A DNA stretch of 64,000 nucleotides from Brachybacterium halotolerans (GCF_016623465.1 NZ_JAEDAJ010000001.1:320985-384984); one strand, 5' to 3'; numbered from the stretch's first letter, positions 36,658 to 47,028 are shown. Notes: generated by a model not told the origin, from the sequence alone. Translations and numbers: made by a program.

Positions 36658-37314
36658 TCACATCTTGAAGTACCACTTGCCGTCGGTGGCCTTCTCCATC
36701 GGGGTCTCGTTCGAGCCCTCGATGCTCAGCGTGATGGTGCCGTCGTCCTCGGCCTTCGCGTCGAGCATGGACTCGTCCACCGCATCGACGAGCTCGGGAG
36801 TGAAGGTGTCCATCATTCCGGAGTCCTCGATCTGTTTGGCGCAGACCTTGAGCGCGGCCCCGTCGATCGGCTTCTTCGTGCTCGGGTCCATGGCGAAGCC
36901 GCAGGCCTTCTTCGCGTCCTTGTCCGCGAGAGCATTCATGAAATCGATGTACCGGGACTTGGCCGCCTTGAGGTCCGCGTCCGTGACGTCGTCCTTCGAG
37001 CCCGAGTTATCGGACTTCTCGTCCGAGGAGCTGTCGTCCGACGTGCTGTCGTCCGCCGCCGACGAGTCGTCGGAGGCGGCGTCATCGCTCGAGGAGTCGT
37101 CGGTGGCCTCGTCCGAGCTCGTGTCCTCGCTCGAGGACGAGTCGTCGCTGCTGCTGTCGGAGTCCGTGGACTCCCCGGCCTTCACCTTGCCGCCGTCGTC
37201 ACCGGACGCGTCGTCGGAGCTGCTGCCGCCGCACGCGGCGAGCGAGAGCGCCAGCGCGAGCGAGCCGGTCCCCACGGCGAGGCCCTTGGCGATTCCGCGG
37301 ATCCTGGTCTTCAT
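36658..37314 (-). CDS. Secreted lipoprotein with Ser/Asp-rich tether
   Basis: A 218-aa protein. A signal peptide with lipobox LSLAACGG (Cys about residue 29) predicts lipid anchoring. Roughly 75 residues of almost pure Ser/Asp/Glu/Ala follow as an extended tether. The C-terminal ~110-residue domain (DLKAAKSRYIDFMNALADKDAKKACGF...) contains two Cys (KACGF, LKVCAKQ) that could form a disulfide, and ends in GKWYFKM. The C-terminal domain resembles small NTF2/DUF4878-like lipoprotein domains (inference). No function is known. Confidence 0.8.
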   Translation of the reverse strand: MKTRIRGIAKGLAVGTGSLALALSLAACGGSSSDDASGDDGGKVKAGESTDSDSSSDDSSSSEDTSSDEATDDSSSDDAASDDSSAADDSTSDDSSSDEKSDNSGSKDDVTDADLKAAKSRYIDFMNALADKDAKKACGFAMDPSTKKPIDGAALKVCAKQIEDSGMMDTFTPELVDAVDESMLDAKAEDDGTITLSIEGSNETPMEKATDGKWYFKM

Positions 37315-37491
37315 CGTTCTACCCCTCGTGATTCGGTGAGTGCCGGCCACGGTCGTGACCGCCGAGTGCCTGAATACTTGCATGGACCCTGGGAGCCCGC
37401 CATGGGGAGAACTGCCCATGGGACGGGACAGGGCACGCGTCGATGCCGCACACCCATACCTCCGCCGCCCGCCGAGGAGCCCCGCGGCGGC

Positions 37492-37497
37492 TAGGCT
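37492..37497 (+). promoter_or_regulatory. Probable -10 box for panB
   Basis: TAGGCT lies 60 nt before the panB GTG, which has its own GGAGGA ribosome site. Confidence 0.4.
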
Positions 37498-37557
37498 GGG
37501 ACGGCCCTGCCGCCGACGGCAGGCCCCGCATCCGTCGCCGCCCCGTGGAGGATCCCC

Positions 37558-38397
37558 GTGAACACGTCTGCCGTCCCGATGCCCTCCGAGCGGTCCCACC
37601 GCCCCGCGAAGGTGCGCCTGCGCCATCTGCAGGAGGCGAAGGAGGCAGGACGCACGTTCTCGATGCTCACCTCGTACGACGCGCTCAGCGCGCAGGTCTT
37701 CGAGGAGGCGGGGATCGACGTGCTGCTGGTGGGCGACTCCGCGGGCACCACCGTGCTGGGCTACGACTCGACGGTGCACACCACCCACCAGGACATGCTG
37801 ACCTTCACCGGCGCCGTCTCCCGTGCGGTGCGTCGCCCCCTGGTGGTCGCGGACCTCGCCTTCGGCACCTACCAGGTCGACGCCGCCGAGGCCGTGCGCC
37901 ACGGCGTCGAGCTCCTGCGCGCGGGCGCCGAGGCCGTGAAGCTCGAGGGCGGCGCCGCGCGGGCCGACACCGTGCGGGCGCTCGTCGACGCCGGGATCCC
38001 AGTCATGGGCCACCTTGGCTTCACGCCCCAGTCGGTCAACGCGCTCTCCGGGCACCGCGTGCAGGGTCGCGATCATGCCGCCGCCGACAGCCTCGCCGAG
38101 GACGCCCAGGCCCTGCAGGAGGCGGGCGCCTTCGCGGTCGTCCTCGAGCTCGTCCCGAGCGAGGTCGCCGGACGCATCACCGAGTTCCTCGAGATCCCCA
38201 CGATCGGGATCGGCGCGGGACCGGACTGCGACGGGCAGGTGCTCGTGTGGCAGGACATGGCGGGTCTGTCCGGCTTTGAGGGTCGCTTCGTGCGGCGCTT
38301 CGCCGATCTGCGGGGCGAGCTGCTGCGCGCGGCGAGCGACTACCGCACCGCCGTGGAGAGCCGGGAGTACCCCACGGCCGAGCACTCCTTCGAGTGA
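37558..38397 (+). CDS. panB: 3-methyl-2-oxobutanoate hydroxymethyltransferase
   Basis: First step of pantothenate/CoA synthesis: methylene-THF plus ketoisovalerate gives ketopantoate. The 279-aa TIM barrel shows MLTSYDALSA, VGDSAGTTVLGYDST (Mg2+-binding Asp), VVADLAFGTYQ, VKLEGG, GHLGFTPQSVN and IGIGAGPDCDGQVLVWQDM. The start is GTG with GGAGGA 7 nt upstream. It stands alone, apparently not with panC/panD. Confidence 0.95.
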   Translation: MNTSAVPMPSERSHRPAKVRLRHLQEAKEAGRTFSMLTSYDALSAQVFEEAGIDVLLVGDSAGTTVLGYDSTVHTTHQDMLTFTGAVSRAVRRPLVVADLAFGTYQVDAAEAVRHGVELLRAGAEAVKLEGGAARADTVRALVDAGIPVMGHLGFTPQSVNALSGHRVQGRDHAAADSLAEDAQALQEAGAFAVVLELVPSEVAGRITEFLEIPTIGIGAGPDCDGQVLVWQDMAGLSGFEGRFVRRFADLRGELLRAASDYRTAVESREYPTAEHSFE

Positions 38398-38430
38398 TGT
38401 CCTCGTTCGAGTGACGGCCGCGGGGAGGTC

Positions 38431-38613
38431 TCACTCCTCGTCCCAGTCCTCGTCCTCGCCCTCCCAGGCCTCGTTCCGCTGGGCGGCGGTCCTCAGCGCG
38501 GACGCCGCCTTCTCGCGGGTCGGGTAGGGGCCCATGAGCTCGCTGCCCGAGGACTGCTTGCCCTCCTCGACCTCGCCGGTGTCCATGTTGTAGTAGAACT
38601 CGCTCTGGCTCAT
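38431..38613 (-). CDS. Small SPOR-domain-like protein
   Basis: A 60-aa protein starting MSQSEFYYNMDTGEVEEGK, with MGPYPTREKAASAL and an acidic tail ending EDWDEE. This pattern is conserved in actinobacteria and is annotated as SPOR-domain or hypothetical. The Y-N-x-D-T-G-E-V-E core suggests a tiny folded domain. No signal peptide or membrane segment is seen. It is divergent from map, with 36 bp between the starts. Confidence 0.8.
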   Translation of the reverse strand: MSQSEFYYNMDTGEVEEGKQSSGSELMGPYPTREKAASALRTAAQRNEAWEGEDEDWDEE

Positions 38614-38649
38614 CGACTGCTCCTGACTGTGCGGTGAGAGACTGCCCCC

Positions 38650-39537
38650 ATGACTGTAGAGCAGCGATGGATCCGTCCGGAGGGCCGCGAGGCCCTGGTC
38701 CCCGGGAGGGTCGGCCCTTCGCGGGCGGTGCCGGCCTCGATCGAGCGACCGGAGTACGTGGGCAAGGACGAGGCGGCCTCCGATTCCGGCCCCCACGTGC
38801 AGAGCCAGGACATCATCGAGCGCATGCGCGAGCCCTCCCGGATCGCCGCTCTCGCGCTGCAGGCCGCGGGCGAGGCGGCCGTCCCCGGCGCCACGACCGA
38901 CGACATCGACGCCGTCGTCCATGACGTCATGGTCTCCCACGGCGCCTATCCGTCGACGCTCGGCTACCTGGGCTTCCCGAAGTCCTGCTGCACGAGCCTG
39001 AACGAGGTCGTCTGCCATGGCATCCCCGACTCGACCGTCATGCAGTCCGGCGACATCCTCAACGTCGACGTCACCGCCTTCAAGAACGGCGTGCACGGCG
39101 ACACCAATGCCACCTTCCTCGTCGGCGAGGTCGACCCGCGCGTCGCCGAGCTCGTCGAGCGCAGCGAGGAGGCGATGATGCGCGGGATCCGCGCCGGCCG
39201 CGCCGGGAGGCAGGTCAACGTGATCGGCCGCGTCATCGAGAAGTACGTGGGCCGCTTCGGCTACGAGTCCGTGCACGACTTCACGGGCCACGGCGTCGCC
39301 GAGGGCTTCCACAACGGCCTGGTGATCCCCCACTACGACTCCGCGCCGATGTTCGACGACGTGATCGAGCAGCGCATGACCTTCACGGTCGAGCCGATGG
39401 TCACTCTCGGCTCCCAGGACTGGGAGCAGTGGGACGACGGCTGGACGGTGGTCACGAAGGACCGCTCCTTCACCGCCCAGTTCGAGCACACGCTCGTGAT
39501 CACGGACGACGGCTTCGAACTGCTGACCGTCGTCTGA
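38650..39537 (+). CDS. map: Methionine aminopeptidase, type I
   Basis: Removes the initiator Met from new proteins. The 295-aa protein has [10 protein letters not shown] (His), [19 protein letters not shown] (two metal Asp residues), GHGVAEGFH (metal His) and TVEPMVTLG (metal Glu), and ends near QFEHTLVI (metal Glu). An N-terminal ~40-residue extension is typical of the actinobacterial MetAP1c type. It acts after peptide deformylase, encoded at 55.7 kb here. Confidence 0.95.
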   Translation: MTVEQRWIRPEGREALVPGRVGPSRAVPASIERPEYVGKDEAASDSGPHVQSQDIIERMREPSRIAALALQAAGEAAVPGATTDDIDAVVHDVMVSHGAYPSTLGYLGFPKSCCTSLNEVVCHGIPDSTVMQSGDILNVDVTAFKNGVHGDTNATFLVGEVDPRVAELVERSEEAMMRGIRAGRAGRQVNVIGRVIEKYVGRFGYESVHDFTGHGVAEGFHNGLVIPHYDSAPMFDDVIEQRMTFTVEPMVTLGSQDWEQWDDGWTVVTKDRSFTAQFEHTLVITDDGFELLTVV

Positions 39538-39708
39538 CCATCCCGGGGCGCGGCACACCGTCGACCGCGGACATGTCCTGCACGCGGGCGATGTCCGGTT
39601 GATCCCGTCCGCTCTGTCACACTGTCACCAGCTCGCGGGCACCGGCCCGGACGGAGCGCCATCGGAGGGCCCGCGCTGCTCGGTTCGCGGCCCGTGCGAG
39701 GAGAGACC

Positions 39709-40506
39709 ATGAGCAAGGAAGCATTCGGCATCGACATCGGCGGCAGCGGCATCAAGGGCGCCCCGGTGAACCTCAAGAAGGGCAGGCTCGCCGACGACCG
39801 GCTGCGCATCCCCACCCCGCAGCCCTCGGTGCCCGACGCGGTCGCCGACACCGTCGCCCAGCTCATCGGCTCCTTCGACATCGACGAGGACATGCCGGTG
39901 GGCGTCACCTTCCCCGCGGTCATCCAGCACGGCGTCGCCAAGACCGCGGCGAACGTCGACGACTCCTGGATCGGGACCGACGTGGACGCGCTGCTGACCG
40001 AGCGCACCGGCCACGATGTGTTCGTGGTCAACGACGCGGACGCCGCCGGGATCGCCGAGATGGAGTTCGGGGCGGGCGCCGGGCAGAAGGGCGTCGTGCT
40101 GATGACCACGCTCGGCACGGGCGTGGGCAGCGCGCTGTTCAACGACGGCGAGCTCGTGCCGAACACCGAGCTGGGCCACATCCTGTACAAGGGCGAGAGC
40201 TACGAGAAGTACATGGCCGACTCGGCGCGCGAGCGCAGCCACCTGAGCTGGGCGGAGTGGGCCGAGCGTCTGCAGGGCTACTACGAGCTGCTCGAGTTCC
40301 TGTTCACGCCCGATCTGATCATCGTCGGCGGCGGGGTCTCGAAGAAGCACGAGAAGTTCCTGCCGCTCCTGGACCTGAAGGCCCCGATCGTCCCCGCGGG
40401 GCTGCGCAACGAGGCCGGCATCATCGGCGCGGCCGTGCTCGCCCGCAAGGAGCGCAAGAAGCTCAAGAAGGACACGAAGGACAAGAAGGACAAGAAGAAG
40501 GGCTGA
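39709..40506 (+). CDS. ppgK: Polyphosphate glucokinase
   Basis: ROK-family kinase that phosphorylates glucose using polyphosphate (and ATP); characteristic of actinobacteria. The 265-aa protein has the phosphate loop [20 protein letters not shown], the catalytic Asp in [11 protein letters not shown], and [11 protein letters not shown]. The C-terminal 20 residues are nearly all Lys/Asp ([16 protein letters not shown]), a basic tail that could hold the polyphosphate (inference). ATG 39709 follows GAGGAGAGACC. Confidence 0.93.
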   Translation: MSKEAFGIDIGGSGIKGAPVNLKKGRLADDRLRIPTPQPSVPDAVADTVAQLIGSFDIDEDMPVGVTFPAVIQHGVAKTAANVDDSWIGTDVDALLTERTGHDVFVVNDADAAGIAEMEFGAGAGQKGVVLMTTLGTGVGSALFNDGELVPNTELGHILYKGESYEKYMADSARERSHLSWAEWAERLQGYYELLEFLFTPDLIIVGGGVSKKHEKFLPLLDLKAPIVPAGLRNEAGIIGAAVLARKERKKLKKDTKDKKDKKKG

Positions 40507-40528
40507 CCTGCATGACCGAGGGAAGCAG

Positions 40529-40549
40529 CCGCACGGGACATCCGTGCGG
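40529..40549 (-). terminator. Terminator between ppgK and rnpB
   Basis: An 8-bp CCGCACGG/CCGTGCGG stem with a 5-nt loop sits just beyond the 3' end of rnpB and after ppgK, which is convergent with it, so it may serve both. Confidence 0.65.
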
Positions 40550-40560
40550 TGGGGCGCCTT

Positions 40561-40947
40561 GGCGGACCAGCCGGCCTGTAAGCCGGGTTCTGTGATCGGC
40601 AGTCATCCCTCTCGGATCGCCGTTGCCGACGACCTCCAGCGGCCTACCCGGGGACTCGGTCCGGCGACCTGCGAGCGTCCCCTGTCTGGCCTTGCTCCCG
40701 GTGGGGTTTACCGTGCCGGCCCTGTCACCAGGACCGCGGTGGTCTCTTGCACCACCCTTTCACCCTTACCGGCCCGCAGCACGAGGCTGCGGGCAGGCGG
40801 TCTGCTCTCTGTGGCACTGTCCCGCGGATCGCTCCGGGTGGGTGTTGCCCACCACCGTGCCGGAAGGAGCCCGGACTTTCCTCGGCTCCGCGGCGCATCC
40901 CGGAGGATGCGCACGAAGACGCGACTGCCCGGCCGACTGGTCCGCCC
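40561..40947 (-). ncRNA. rnpB: RNase P RNA (type A)
   Basis: Catalytic RNA that matures tRNA 5' ends. Read on the minus strand it contains GAGGAAAGTCCGGGCTCC near the 5' side and ACAGAACCCGGCTTACAGG near the 3' end, both hallmark conserved elements. The outermost helix P1 pairs GGCGGACCAG (3' end of the + strand block, 40561-40570) with its complement at 40937-40946. A TAGGAT -10 box ends a few nt upstream of the 5' end. Length about 387 nt is normal. Confidence 0.95.
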
Positions 40948-40950
40948 ACG

Positions 40951-40956
40951 ATCCTA
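40951..40956 (-). promoter_or_regulatory. -10 box of rnpB
   Basis: TAGGAT on the minus strand lies 3-5 nt from the mapped 5' end of RNase P RNA. Confidence 0.55.
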
Positions 40957-41042
40957 ATGCCCCGCGGGCACTGCCCCGCACCACGGGATCCGCCTCACCC
41001 CATCATCACCATCACCACATCAACCCTCGGAAGGACCGCCCG

Positions 41043-41816
41043 GTGCTCATCCTGCTGCCGCCGTCGGAGACCAAGACCCGACCGGAAGCATCCGCCCCTC
41101 CCCTGGCGCTCGACGAACTGGCCCATCCCCCGCTGCAGGTCCCCCGCGAGCGCATGCTGCGCGCCGCGCGCGCGACCGCACGGGGCCGCACGGCCGCGGA
41201 GGACCTCGGCGTCCCCGCGAGCGCCCCGGATCTCGTCGAGCGCATGGCCTCGATCGACGAGGAGCCCGCGGCCGCCCCGCTCTCCGTCTACTCCGGGGTG
41301 CTCTTCGACCAGCTCGGTGATGCCCGTCCCGGCCCTGACCGCCGTGTGCTCGTGCAGAGCGCTCTGCTGGGACTCGTCGACGCCGGCATCGATCGGATCC
41401 CGGCCTACCGGCTCTCCGCCGGCTCGCGCGTGCACCGGCTCGGGAAGGCGGCCTCCTGGTGGCGCGCCCACCTCTCGCCGCTCGTGCCAGGGATCCTCGA
41501 GGAGGTCGCGGCCTCGCCCTCGCCCTTCGTGCTGGACTGCCGGTCCGGCTCCTATCGCACGATGATGCCGGTGAAGGCCCGTACCGGGGTGCACGTCCTC
41601 GAGGTCGCGCCCGTCAAGGAGTCGGGCGGGAAGCGCACCGTGATCTCGCACGATGCCAAGCGCTTCCGCGGCCTGCTGACCCGTACCCTGCTCGAGGATC
41701 CGCGTCCCCTGCCCGACGAGGCGACGCTCATCGCCTTCCTCGAGGAGGTCTTCGCCGGACAGCTCGGGATCGAGATCGAGGGCAGTCGTCTGGTGCTCGT
41801 GGACCGCCCGGAGTAG
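41043..41816 (+). CDS. yaaA: YaaA/DUF328 family protein (peroxide stress)
   Basis: The 257-aa protein begins VLILLPPSETK, the near-universal YaaA start. It has VYSGVLFDQLG, RIPAYRLSAGSRVHRLGK, LDCRSGSYRTMMPVK and VISHDAKRFRGLLTR. In E. coli YaaA lowers free iron under peroxide stress and protects DNA. GTG 41043 has GGAAGGA upstream. The open frame extends upstream through a six-His codon run and rnpB, but no start codon is usable there. Confidence 0.88.
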   Translation: MLILLPPSETKTRPEASAPPLALDELAHPPLQVPRERMLRAARATARGRTAAEDLGVPASAPDLVERMASIDEEPAAAPLSVYSGVLFDQLGDARPGPDRRVLVQSALLGLVDAGIDRIPAYRLSAGSRVHRLGKAASWWRAHLSPLVPGILEEVAASPSPFVLDCRSGSYRTMMPVKARTGVHVLEVAPVKESGGKRTVISHDAKRFRGLLTRTLLEDPRPLPDEATLIAFLEEVFAGQLGIEIEGSRLVLVDRPE

Positions 41817-41891
41817 CGGCAGGGACGGCGCAGCGCCTCGGGCCCTGCGCGCGATCCGGTCGGCCCGGCCGGGATGGGTCCGAGGGGCCCG

Positions 41892-42467
41892 TCAGCGCCG
41901 CTCGGTGTGCCCTTCGAGGAGTGCGCGCACGGCATCGGCGGTCTCCTCGAGGCCGCCGCGCGCGTCGACGCTCTGCATGTCCGGTCGGGCGGCGCGCATC
42001 GCGTCGAGGGACGCGAGCAGACGCTCGGCATCGTCCGGGCCGACGAGACGGGCGTTGACCGCCTGCTCGGGCGTCTCGGGCTCGGCGACGCGGGCGGCCA
42101 GGCGCGCGGCGAGGGTCCGCTCGTCGACCGCCAGGAGGAACTCCCGGAACTCGGCGCCCGCGCGGGCGGCCACCGCGTCGAGCTGCTCGGGGAACGCGGT
42201 GCGGGCGAGGTACTGGCCGAGGACCACGTCCTTCCCCGCCTCGAGCTGGACGTCGATGAGGGCGAGTGCGAGCTCCCGGGCGCGCTGCCCGGAGACCGCA
42301 GCGTCCTCCTCCCAGCCGCCGAGCGAGTGCTTGAGCTGGTCGACATCCAGGGCGAGGGTCAGCGGACGGTCCTCGGCGAGGAGCCTCGCGAGCGTCGACT
42401 TGCCGACGCCGGGCGCACCGTTCAGCAGGATGAGGCGGGGCGGGCGACCGGGCGCGGTGGGAGGCAT
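41892..42467 (-). CDS. P-loop kinase/ATPase of unknown substrate
   Basis: A 191-aa protein with Walker A GAPGVGKST at residues ~18-26, DVDQLKHSLGGWEED as a probable substrate/Walker B region, and VVLGQYLARTAFPEQL resembling the small-molecule kinase fold (AAA_33/shikimate-kinase-like). It is 4 bp downstream of nif3 and therefore the last gene of the sufS-sufU-nif3 unit. The substrate is unknown; a zeta-toxin-like kinase is less likely without an antitoxin neighbour. Confidence 0.75.
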   Translation of the reverse strand: MPPTAPGRPPRLILLNGAPGVGKSTLARLLAEDRPLTLALDVDQLKHSLGGWEEDAAVSGQRARELALALIDVQLEAGKDVVLGQYLARTAFPEQLDAVAARAGAEFREFLLAVDERTLAARLAARVAEPETPEQAVNARLVGPDDAERLLASLDAMRAARPDMQSVDARGGLEETADAVRALLEGHTERR

Positions 42468-42471
42468 GGTC

Positions 42472-43398
42472 TCAGTGTGCGCGGCCGCTGGGTGCGCCGG
42501 GGCCCGCGGGGTCGACGCGGCCTGCCCAGGGATCGGTGGACAGATCGGAGATGCCCACGGCGATCCCCGGCAGTGCGGCGGTCAGCAGGTCGCGGGCGAG
42601 CGGCAGCCAGAGCGCTTCGCTCGCCGCGTGTGCGACATCGATGAGGGCGGGCACCGCCCGCTCGTCGGCGGCGGACTCGAGGTGCTCGAGCGCCGGGTGA
42701 TGGCGCAGGTCCGAGGTGATGAAGACGTCCGCGCCGCTCGCGACCGCCGCCTTCAGCAGGGAGTCGCCGGCGCCCGGGCAGACGGCCACGCGGCGGACGG
42801 GGCGCTCCGGGTCGCCGGTGAAGCGCACCCCCTGTGCGGTCGCGGGGACCAGAGCGGCGATGCGCTCGGCGAGGGATCCGACGGTGAGCGCGCCCTCGGT
42901 GACCTCGTCCGCCGGCGAGCCGACGACGCCGAGGCCGATGAGCTCCGAGCCGTGCGCTGCCTGCGCGGTCTCGACGTCCGTCGGGCCCGCCGCGAGGGGC
43001 CGCACGTCCTCGAGACCGAGCGCGCGGATCCAGGCGCCGACGGTGCCGAGGCTCGAGCGGTCCACGTTCGTGTGCCCGCACCACAGGGACATCCCGGCGC
43101 GGACGAGCTGGGTGACGACCGCCCCCTTGCCGGTGTCGGCCGGCAGGAACGACGCACCGCGCAGCAGCAGCGGGTGATGGGTCACCAGCAGCTGCGCTCC
43201 CGCTGCGTGCGCCTCGCGCACGACGGCAAGGGTCGGGTCGACGCCCAGGTGCACGCGGTCCACGGAGGGGCCGGACTCCCGACGGTCCCCGACCACGAGC
43301 CCGGGTCGGTCCCAGTCCTCCGCCCAGCGCAGCGGGTAGGCGCCCTCGAGGACCTCGAGCACCTCGGCGAGGGGGCGGCCGGAGGCACCGCCGTTCAT
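42472..43398 (-). CDS. Nif3-like dinuclear metal centre protein
   Basis: A 308-aa member of the NIF3/YbgI family (COG0327), hexameric proteins with two metals in a cavity; GTP cyclohydrolase I type 2 activity has been proposed for some. LLVTHHPLLLRG has the metal His pair, CGHTNVDRS a further His/Asp, and ITSDLRHHPAL plus LIDVAHAASE the C-terminal ligands. It overlaps the sufU stop by 4 nt (ATGA), so it is co-expressed with iron-sulfur genes; iron handling is inference. Confidence 0.9.
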   Translation of the reverse strand: MNGGASGRPLAEVLEVLEGAYPLRWAEDWDRPGLVVGDRRESGPSVDRVHLGVDPTLAVVREAHAAGAQLLVTHHPLLLRGASFLPADTGKGAVVTQLVRAGMSLWCGHTNVDRSSLGTVGAWIRALGLEDVRPLAAGPTDVETAQAAHGSELIGLGVVGSPADEVTEGALTVGSLAERIAALVPATAQGVRFTGDPERPVRRVAVCPGAGDSLLKAAVASGADVFITSDLRHHPALEHLESAADERAVPALIDVAHAASEALWLPLARDLLTAALPGIAVGISDLSTDPWAGRVDPAGPGAPSGRAH

Positions 43399-43862
43399 GC
43401 GGCGGCCCCGTCGACGGGTCCGCCCGCCTCGATGACCGCGGCGTGCAGCGCCTTCCAGGACATGAGCACGCACTTCACGCGGTTGGGGAACTTGGAGGCC
43501 CCCACCAGGGCGACCGCATCGCCCAGCAGGGCCTCGTCCCCCTCCTCGCGGCCGCGGGCGTGCATCACGGCGTCCATGTGCGCGGAGACCGGCTCGATCT
43601 CCCGCAGGGTCCGGCCGATCACGAGGTCACTCATCGTCGAGGCCGAGGCGCGGCTCATCGCGCACCCGGTCGCGTCGTACGAGACGTCCTCGATGCGCGG
43701 GTCCTCGGGGTCGCCCGCGAGGTGCACCCGCAGGGTGATCTCGTCCCCGCAGGTCGGGTTCACGTGGTGCACCTCGGCCTCGTACGGCTCGCGCAGGCCC
43801 GCGTGCAGGGGGCGCTTGTCGTGCTCGAAGACGATGTCGGTGTACAGGGAGGTGAGATCCAT
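43395..43862 (-). CDS. sufU: SufU-type iron-sulfur/sulfur-relay protein
   Basis: A 155-aa zinc-bound sulfur acceptor for SufS. It has the three Cys positions of the family: NPTCGDE (residue ~38), GCAMSRASAS (~64-73; the usual form is GCAISQAS) and NRVKCVLMSW (~130). A typical GRTLREIEPV region lies between. It starts 11 bp after sufS and overlaps nif3. Its role is to take persulfide sulfur from SufS for cluster assembly. Confidence 0.93.
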   Translation of the reverse strand: MDLTSLYTDIVFEHDKRPLHAGLREPYEAEVHHVNPTCGDEITLRVHLAGDPEDPRIEDVSYDATGCAMSRASASTMSDLVIGRTLREIEPVSAHMDAVMHARGREEGDEALLGDAVALVGASKFPNRVKCVLMSWKALHAAVIEAGGPVDGAAA

Positions 43863-43873
43863 GGGAGCTCCTC

Positions 43874-45528
<1,655 letters not shown>

Positions 45529-45535
45529 CCCGTCG

Positions 45536-46384
45536 ATGGACGAGCTGCCCGACGGCGACGAGCTCGTGGCGCGGCTGCGCGCGGCCGGGAGCGTCTTCGC
45601 CGAGGAGGAGGCCTCGCTCCTGCGTGCGCATGCACGGGACGCCCACCACCTCGAGGAGTCCGCGTCCCGGCGCATCGCCGGTGAGATGCTCGAGCACGTG
45701 CTCGGAGAGGTCGACTTCTGCGGGCTGCGGCTGCGGGTGGCCCCGGGATGCTTCGTCACGCGCCGACGCACCCGCCTGCTCGCGCGCCTGGCCGTGGCCG
45801 CGGCCTGCTCGTCCGCACGCCGGTCGGGTCACTCCGCCGTACTGCTCGAGCTGTGCGCGGGGATCGCGCCGATCGCGAGCCTGAGCGCCGCGCGCGTGCC
45901 CGGGATCCAGGTGCATGCCGCCGACGTCGACCCTCTCCCGCTCGAGTGCGCCCGGGCGAACCTCCCTCCGAGCGCACAGCTCCACCTCGGGGACCTCTTC
46001 GCGGCGCTGCCCGACGCCCTGCGCGGCTCGATCGATGTGATCGCGGCCGTCCCTCCCTACGTCCCGGACGATGCGCTCGCGCTGCTCCCCCGCGAGGCGC
46101 GCGAGCACGAGCCCTCCCGGGCGCTGCGCGGCGGGGCCGATGGACTGGACGTGGCCCGCAGGATCCTCGCGCAGGGACCGGACTGGCTCGCACCGGGAGG
46201 CCGGATCCTGCTCGAGATGCACGTGGACCAGGCGCGGACGCTGGTGCGGGAGCACGCGGCGACCGGGACGTCCGAGAGGGCGTGGACGGCGGAGACCGGC
46301 AGGGCGGCCGCGTCGGTCCTGCGGCTGCATCCCGGGGCCGACGGCCGCACCGCGGTGTGCGAGGTCACCCCGTCACCTGCGTGA
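45536..46384 (+). CDS. HemK/PrmC-like methyltransferase
   Basis: A 282-aa class I SAM-dependent methyltransferase. An N-terminal helical region precedes VLLELCAGIAPIA (SAM loop), ADVDPLPLECARAN (motif II) and AAVPPYVPDD, which stands where N5-glutamine methyltransferases have NPPY. Here the Asn is replaced by Val (V-P-P-Y), as in the divergent actinobacterial subgroup annotated putative protein N5-glutamine methyltransferase. It is probably not the main release-factor methylase PrmC, which would be next to prfA. Confidence 0.8.
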   Translation: MDELPDGDELVARLRAAGSVFAEEEASLLRAHARDAHHLEESASRRIAGEMLEHVLGEVDFCGLRLRVAPGCFVTRRRTRLLARLAVAAACSSARRSGHSAVLLELCAGIAPIASLSAARVPGIQVHAADVDPLPLECARANLPPSAQLHLGDLFAALPDALRGSIDVIAAVPPYVPDDALALLPREAREHEPSRALRGGADGLDVARRILAQGPDWLAPGGRILLEMHVDQARTLVREHAATGTSERAWTAETGRAAASVLRLHPGADGRTAVCEVTPSPA

Positions 46385-46728
46385 ACACGCCCTCAGAGGG
46401 AATAGGCGTGCATTCCGGGGCGTTGTAGGGGATCGTGGTGGCGCAGTGCCGCCCGATGGACCGTTCCCACGGGGCCGTCACGCAGCGAGCCGTCCGCGGC
46501 GCGCGAGCGGGACCGGCATGAGGCGCTGCGGCAACGGGCAGATGTGCGAGCTCCGCCTCTCGCGGAGGAGACCACGGAGCACACGCACCGCCCAGATGTG
46601 CAGCTGACGCGCAGATCGCGTCGCGCACCCGCCACCCGCCGCCGGGCACCCCCGGCGGCTCACCGAACCTCGCGTCGGCCCAGCCGACGCCGTCATGCGT
46701 CGGCCCTGCCGGCGCCGAAGGAGAACAC
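46385..46728. other. 344-bp region between methyltransferase and L31-like genes
   Basis: No gene supported. It contains a GCCGCCGGG/CCCGGCGGC hairpin at about 46648-46669, possibly a terminator or leader structure, and a GAAGGAG ribosome site for the next gene at its right end. No Zur-type AT-rich operator was seen. Confidence 0.45.
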
Positions 46729-46938
46729 ATGCACACCACGACCACCATGCGCCGCATGCCCCGCAGCGCCCAGCGACCCGTCGTCCTGCGGGACCAGAGC
46801 GCGGGCCTGCGTTACCTGAGCCTGTCGGACCGGCACACCGACCTCTCCACCACGTGGAAGGACGGCAAGGTCTACCCCGTCATCGAGGTGGACCTCTCCT
46901 CCGAGCACCGCCCGGAGCCGCAGCCCGAGCTGGTCTGA
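46729..46938 (+). CDS. Short 50S ribosomal protein L31 type B-like protein
   Basis: A 69-aa protein whose core RPVVLRDQSAGLRYLSLSD, KDGKVYPVIEVDLSS and HRPEP parallels type B L31 (PVVFRDxSxGxxFL, DGxxYPVxxVxISSxSHPF). It lacks the N-terminal MKxxIHPxY start and the whole C-terminal third (FYTGKQ...FNxRYG). It could be a specialised L31B paralogue, a remnant, or an L31-derived regulator. It has a strong GAAGGAG ribosome site and a downstream terminator, which argues for expression. Alignment is by eye, so the family call is inference. Confidence 0.6.
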   Translation: MHTTTTMRRMPRSAQRPVVLRDQSAGLRYLSLSDRHTDLSTTWKDGKVYPVIEVDLSSEHRPEPQPELV

Positions 46939-46981
46939 GCGATCACGCACTCAGCGTTCATGCACTGAGCGTCCACGCACG

Positions 46982-47021
46982 AAGGCCCCCGAGCCGCGCA
47001 TCAGCGCGGCTCGGGGGCCTT
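46982..47021. terminator. Bidirectional terminator
   Basis: An AAGGCCCCCGAGCCGCGC stem with its perfect 18-bp complement around a 4-nt loop lies between the L31-like gene and the convergent tRNA-Val. Confidence 0.85.
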
Positions 47022-47028
47022 CTCTCTG

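Noticed and set aside
41001..41018. His-tag vector contamination
   Set aside because: Both flanks are native sequence (rnpB promoter and yaaA) with no vector features.
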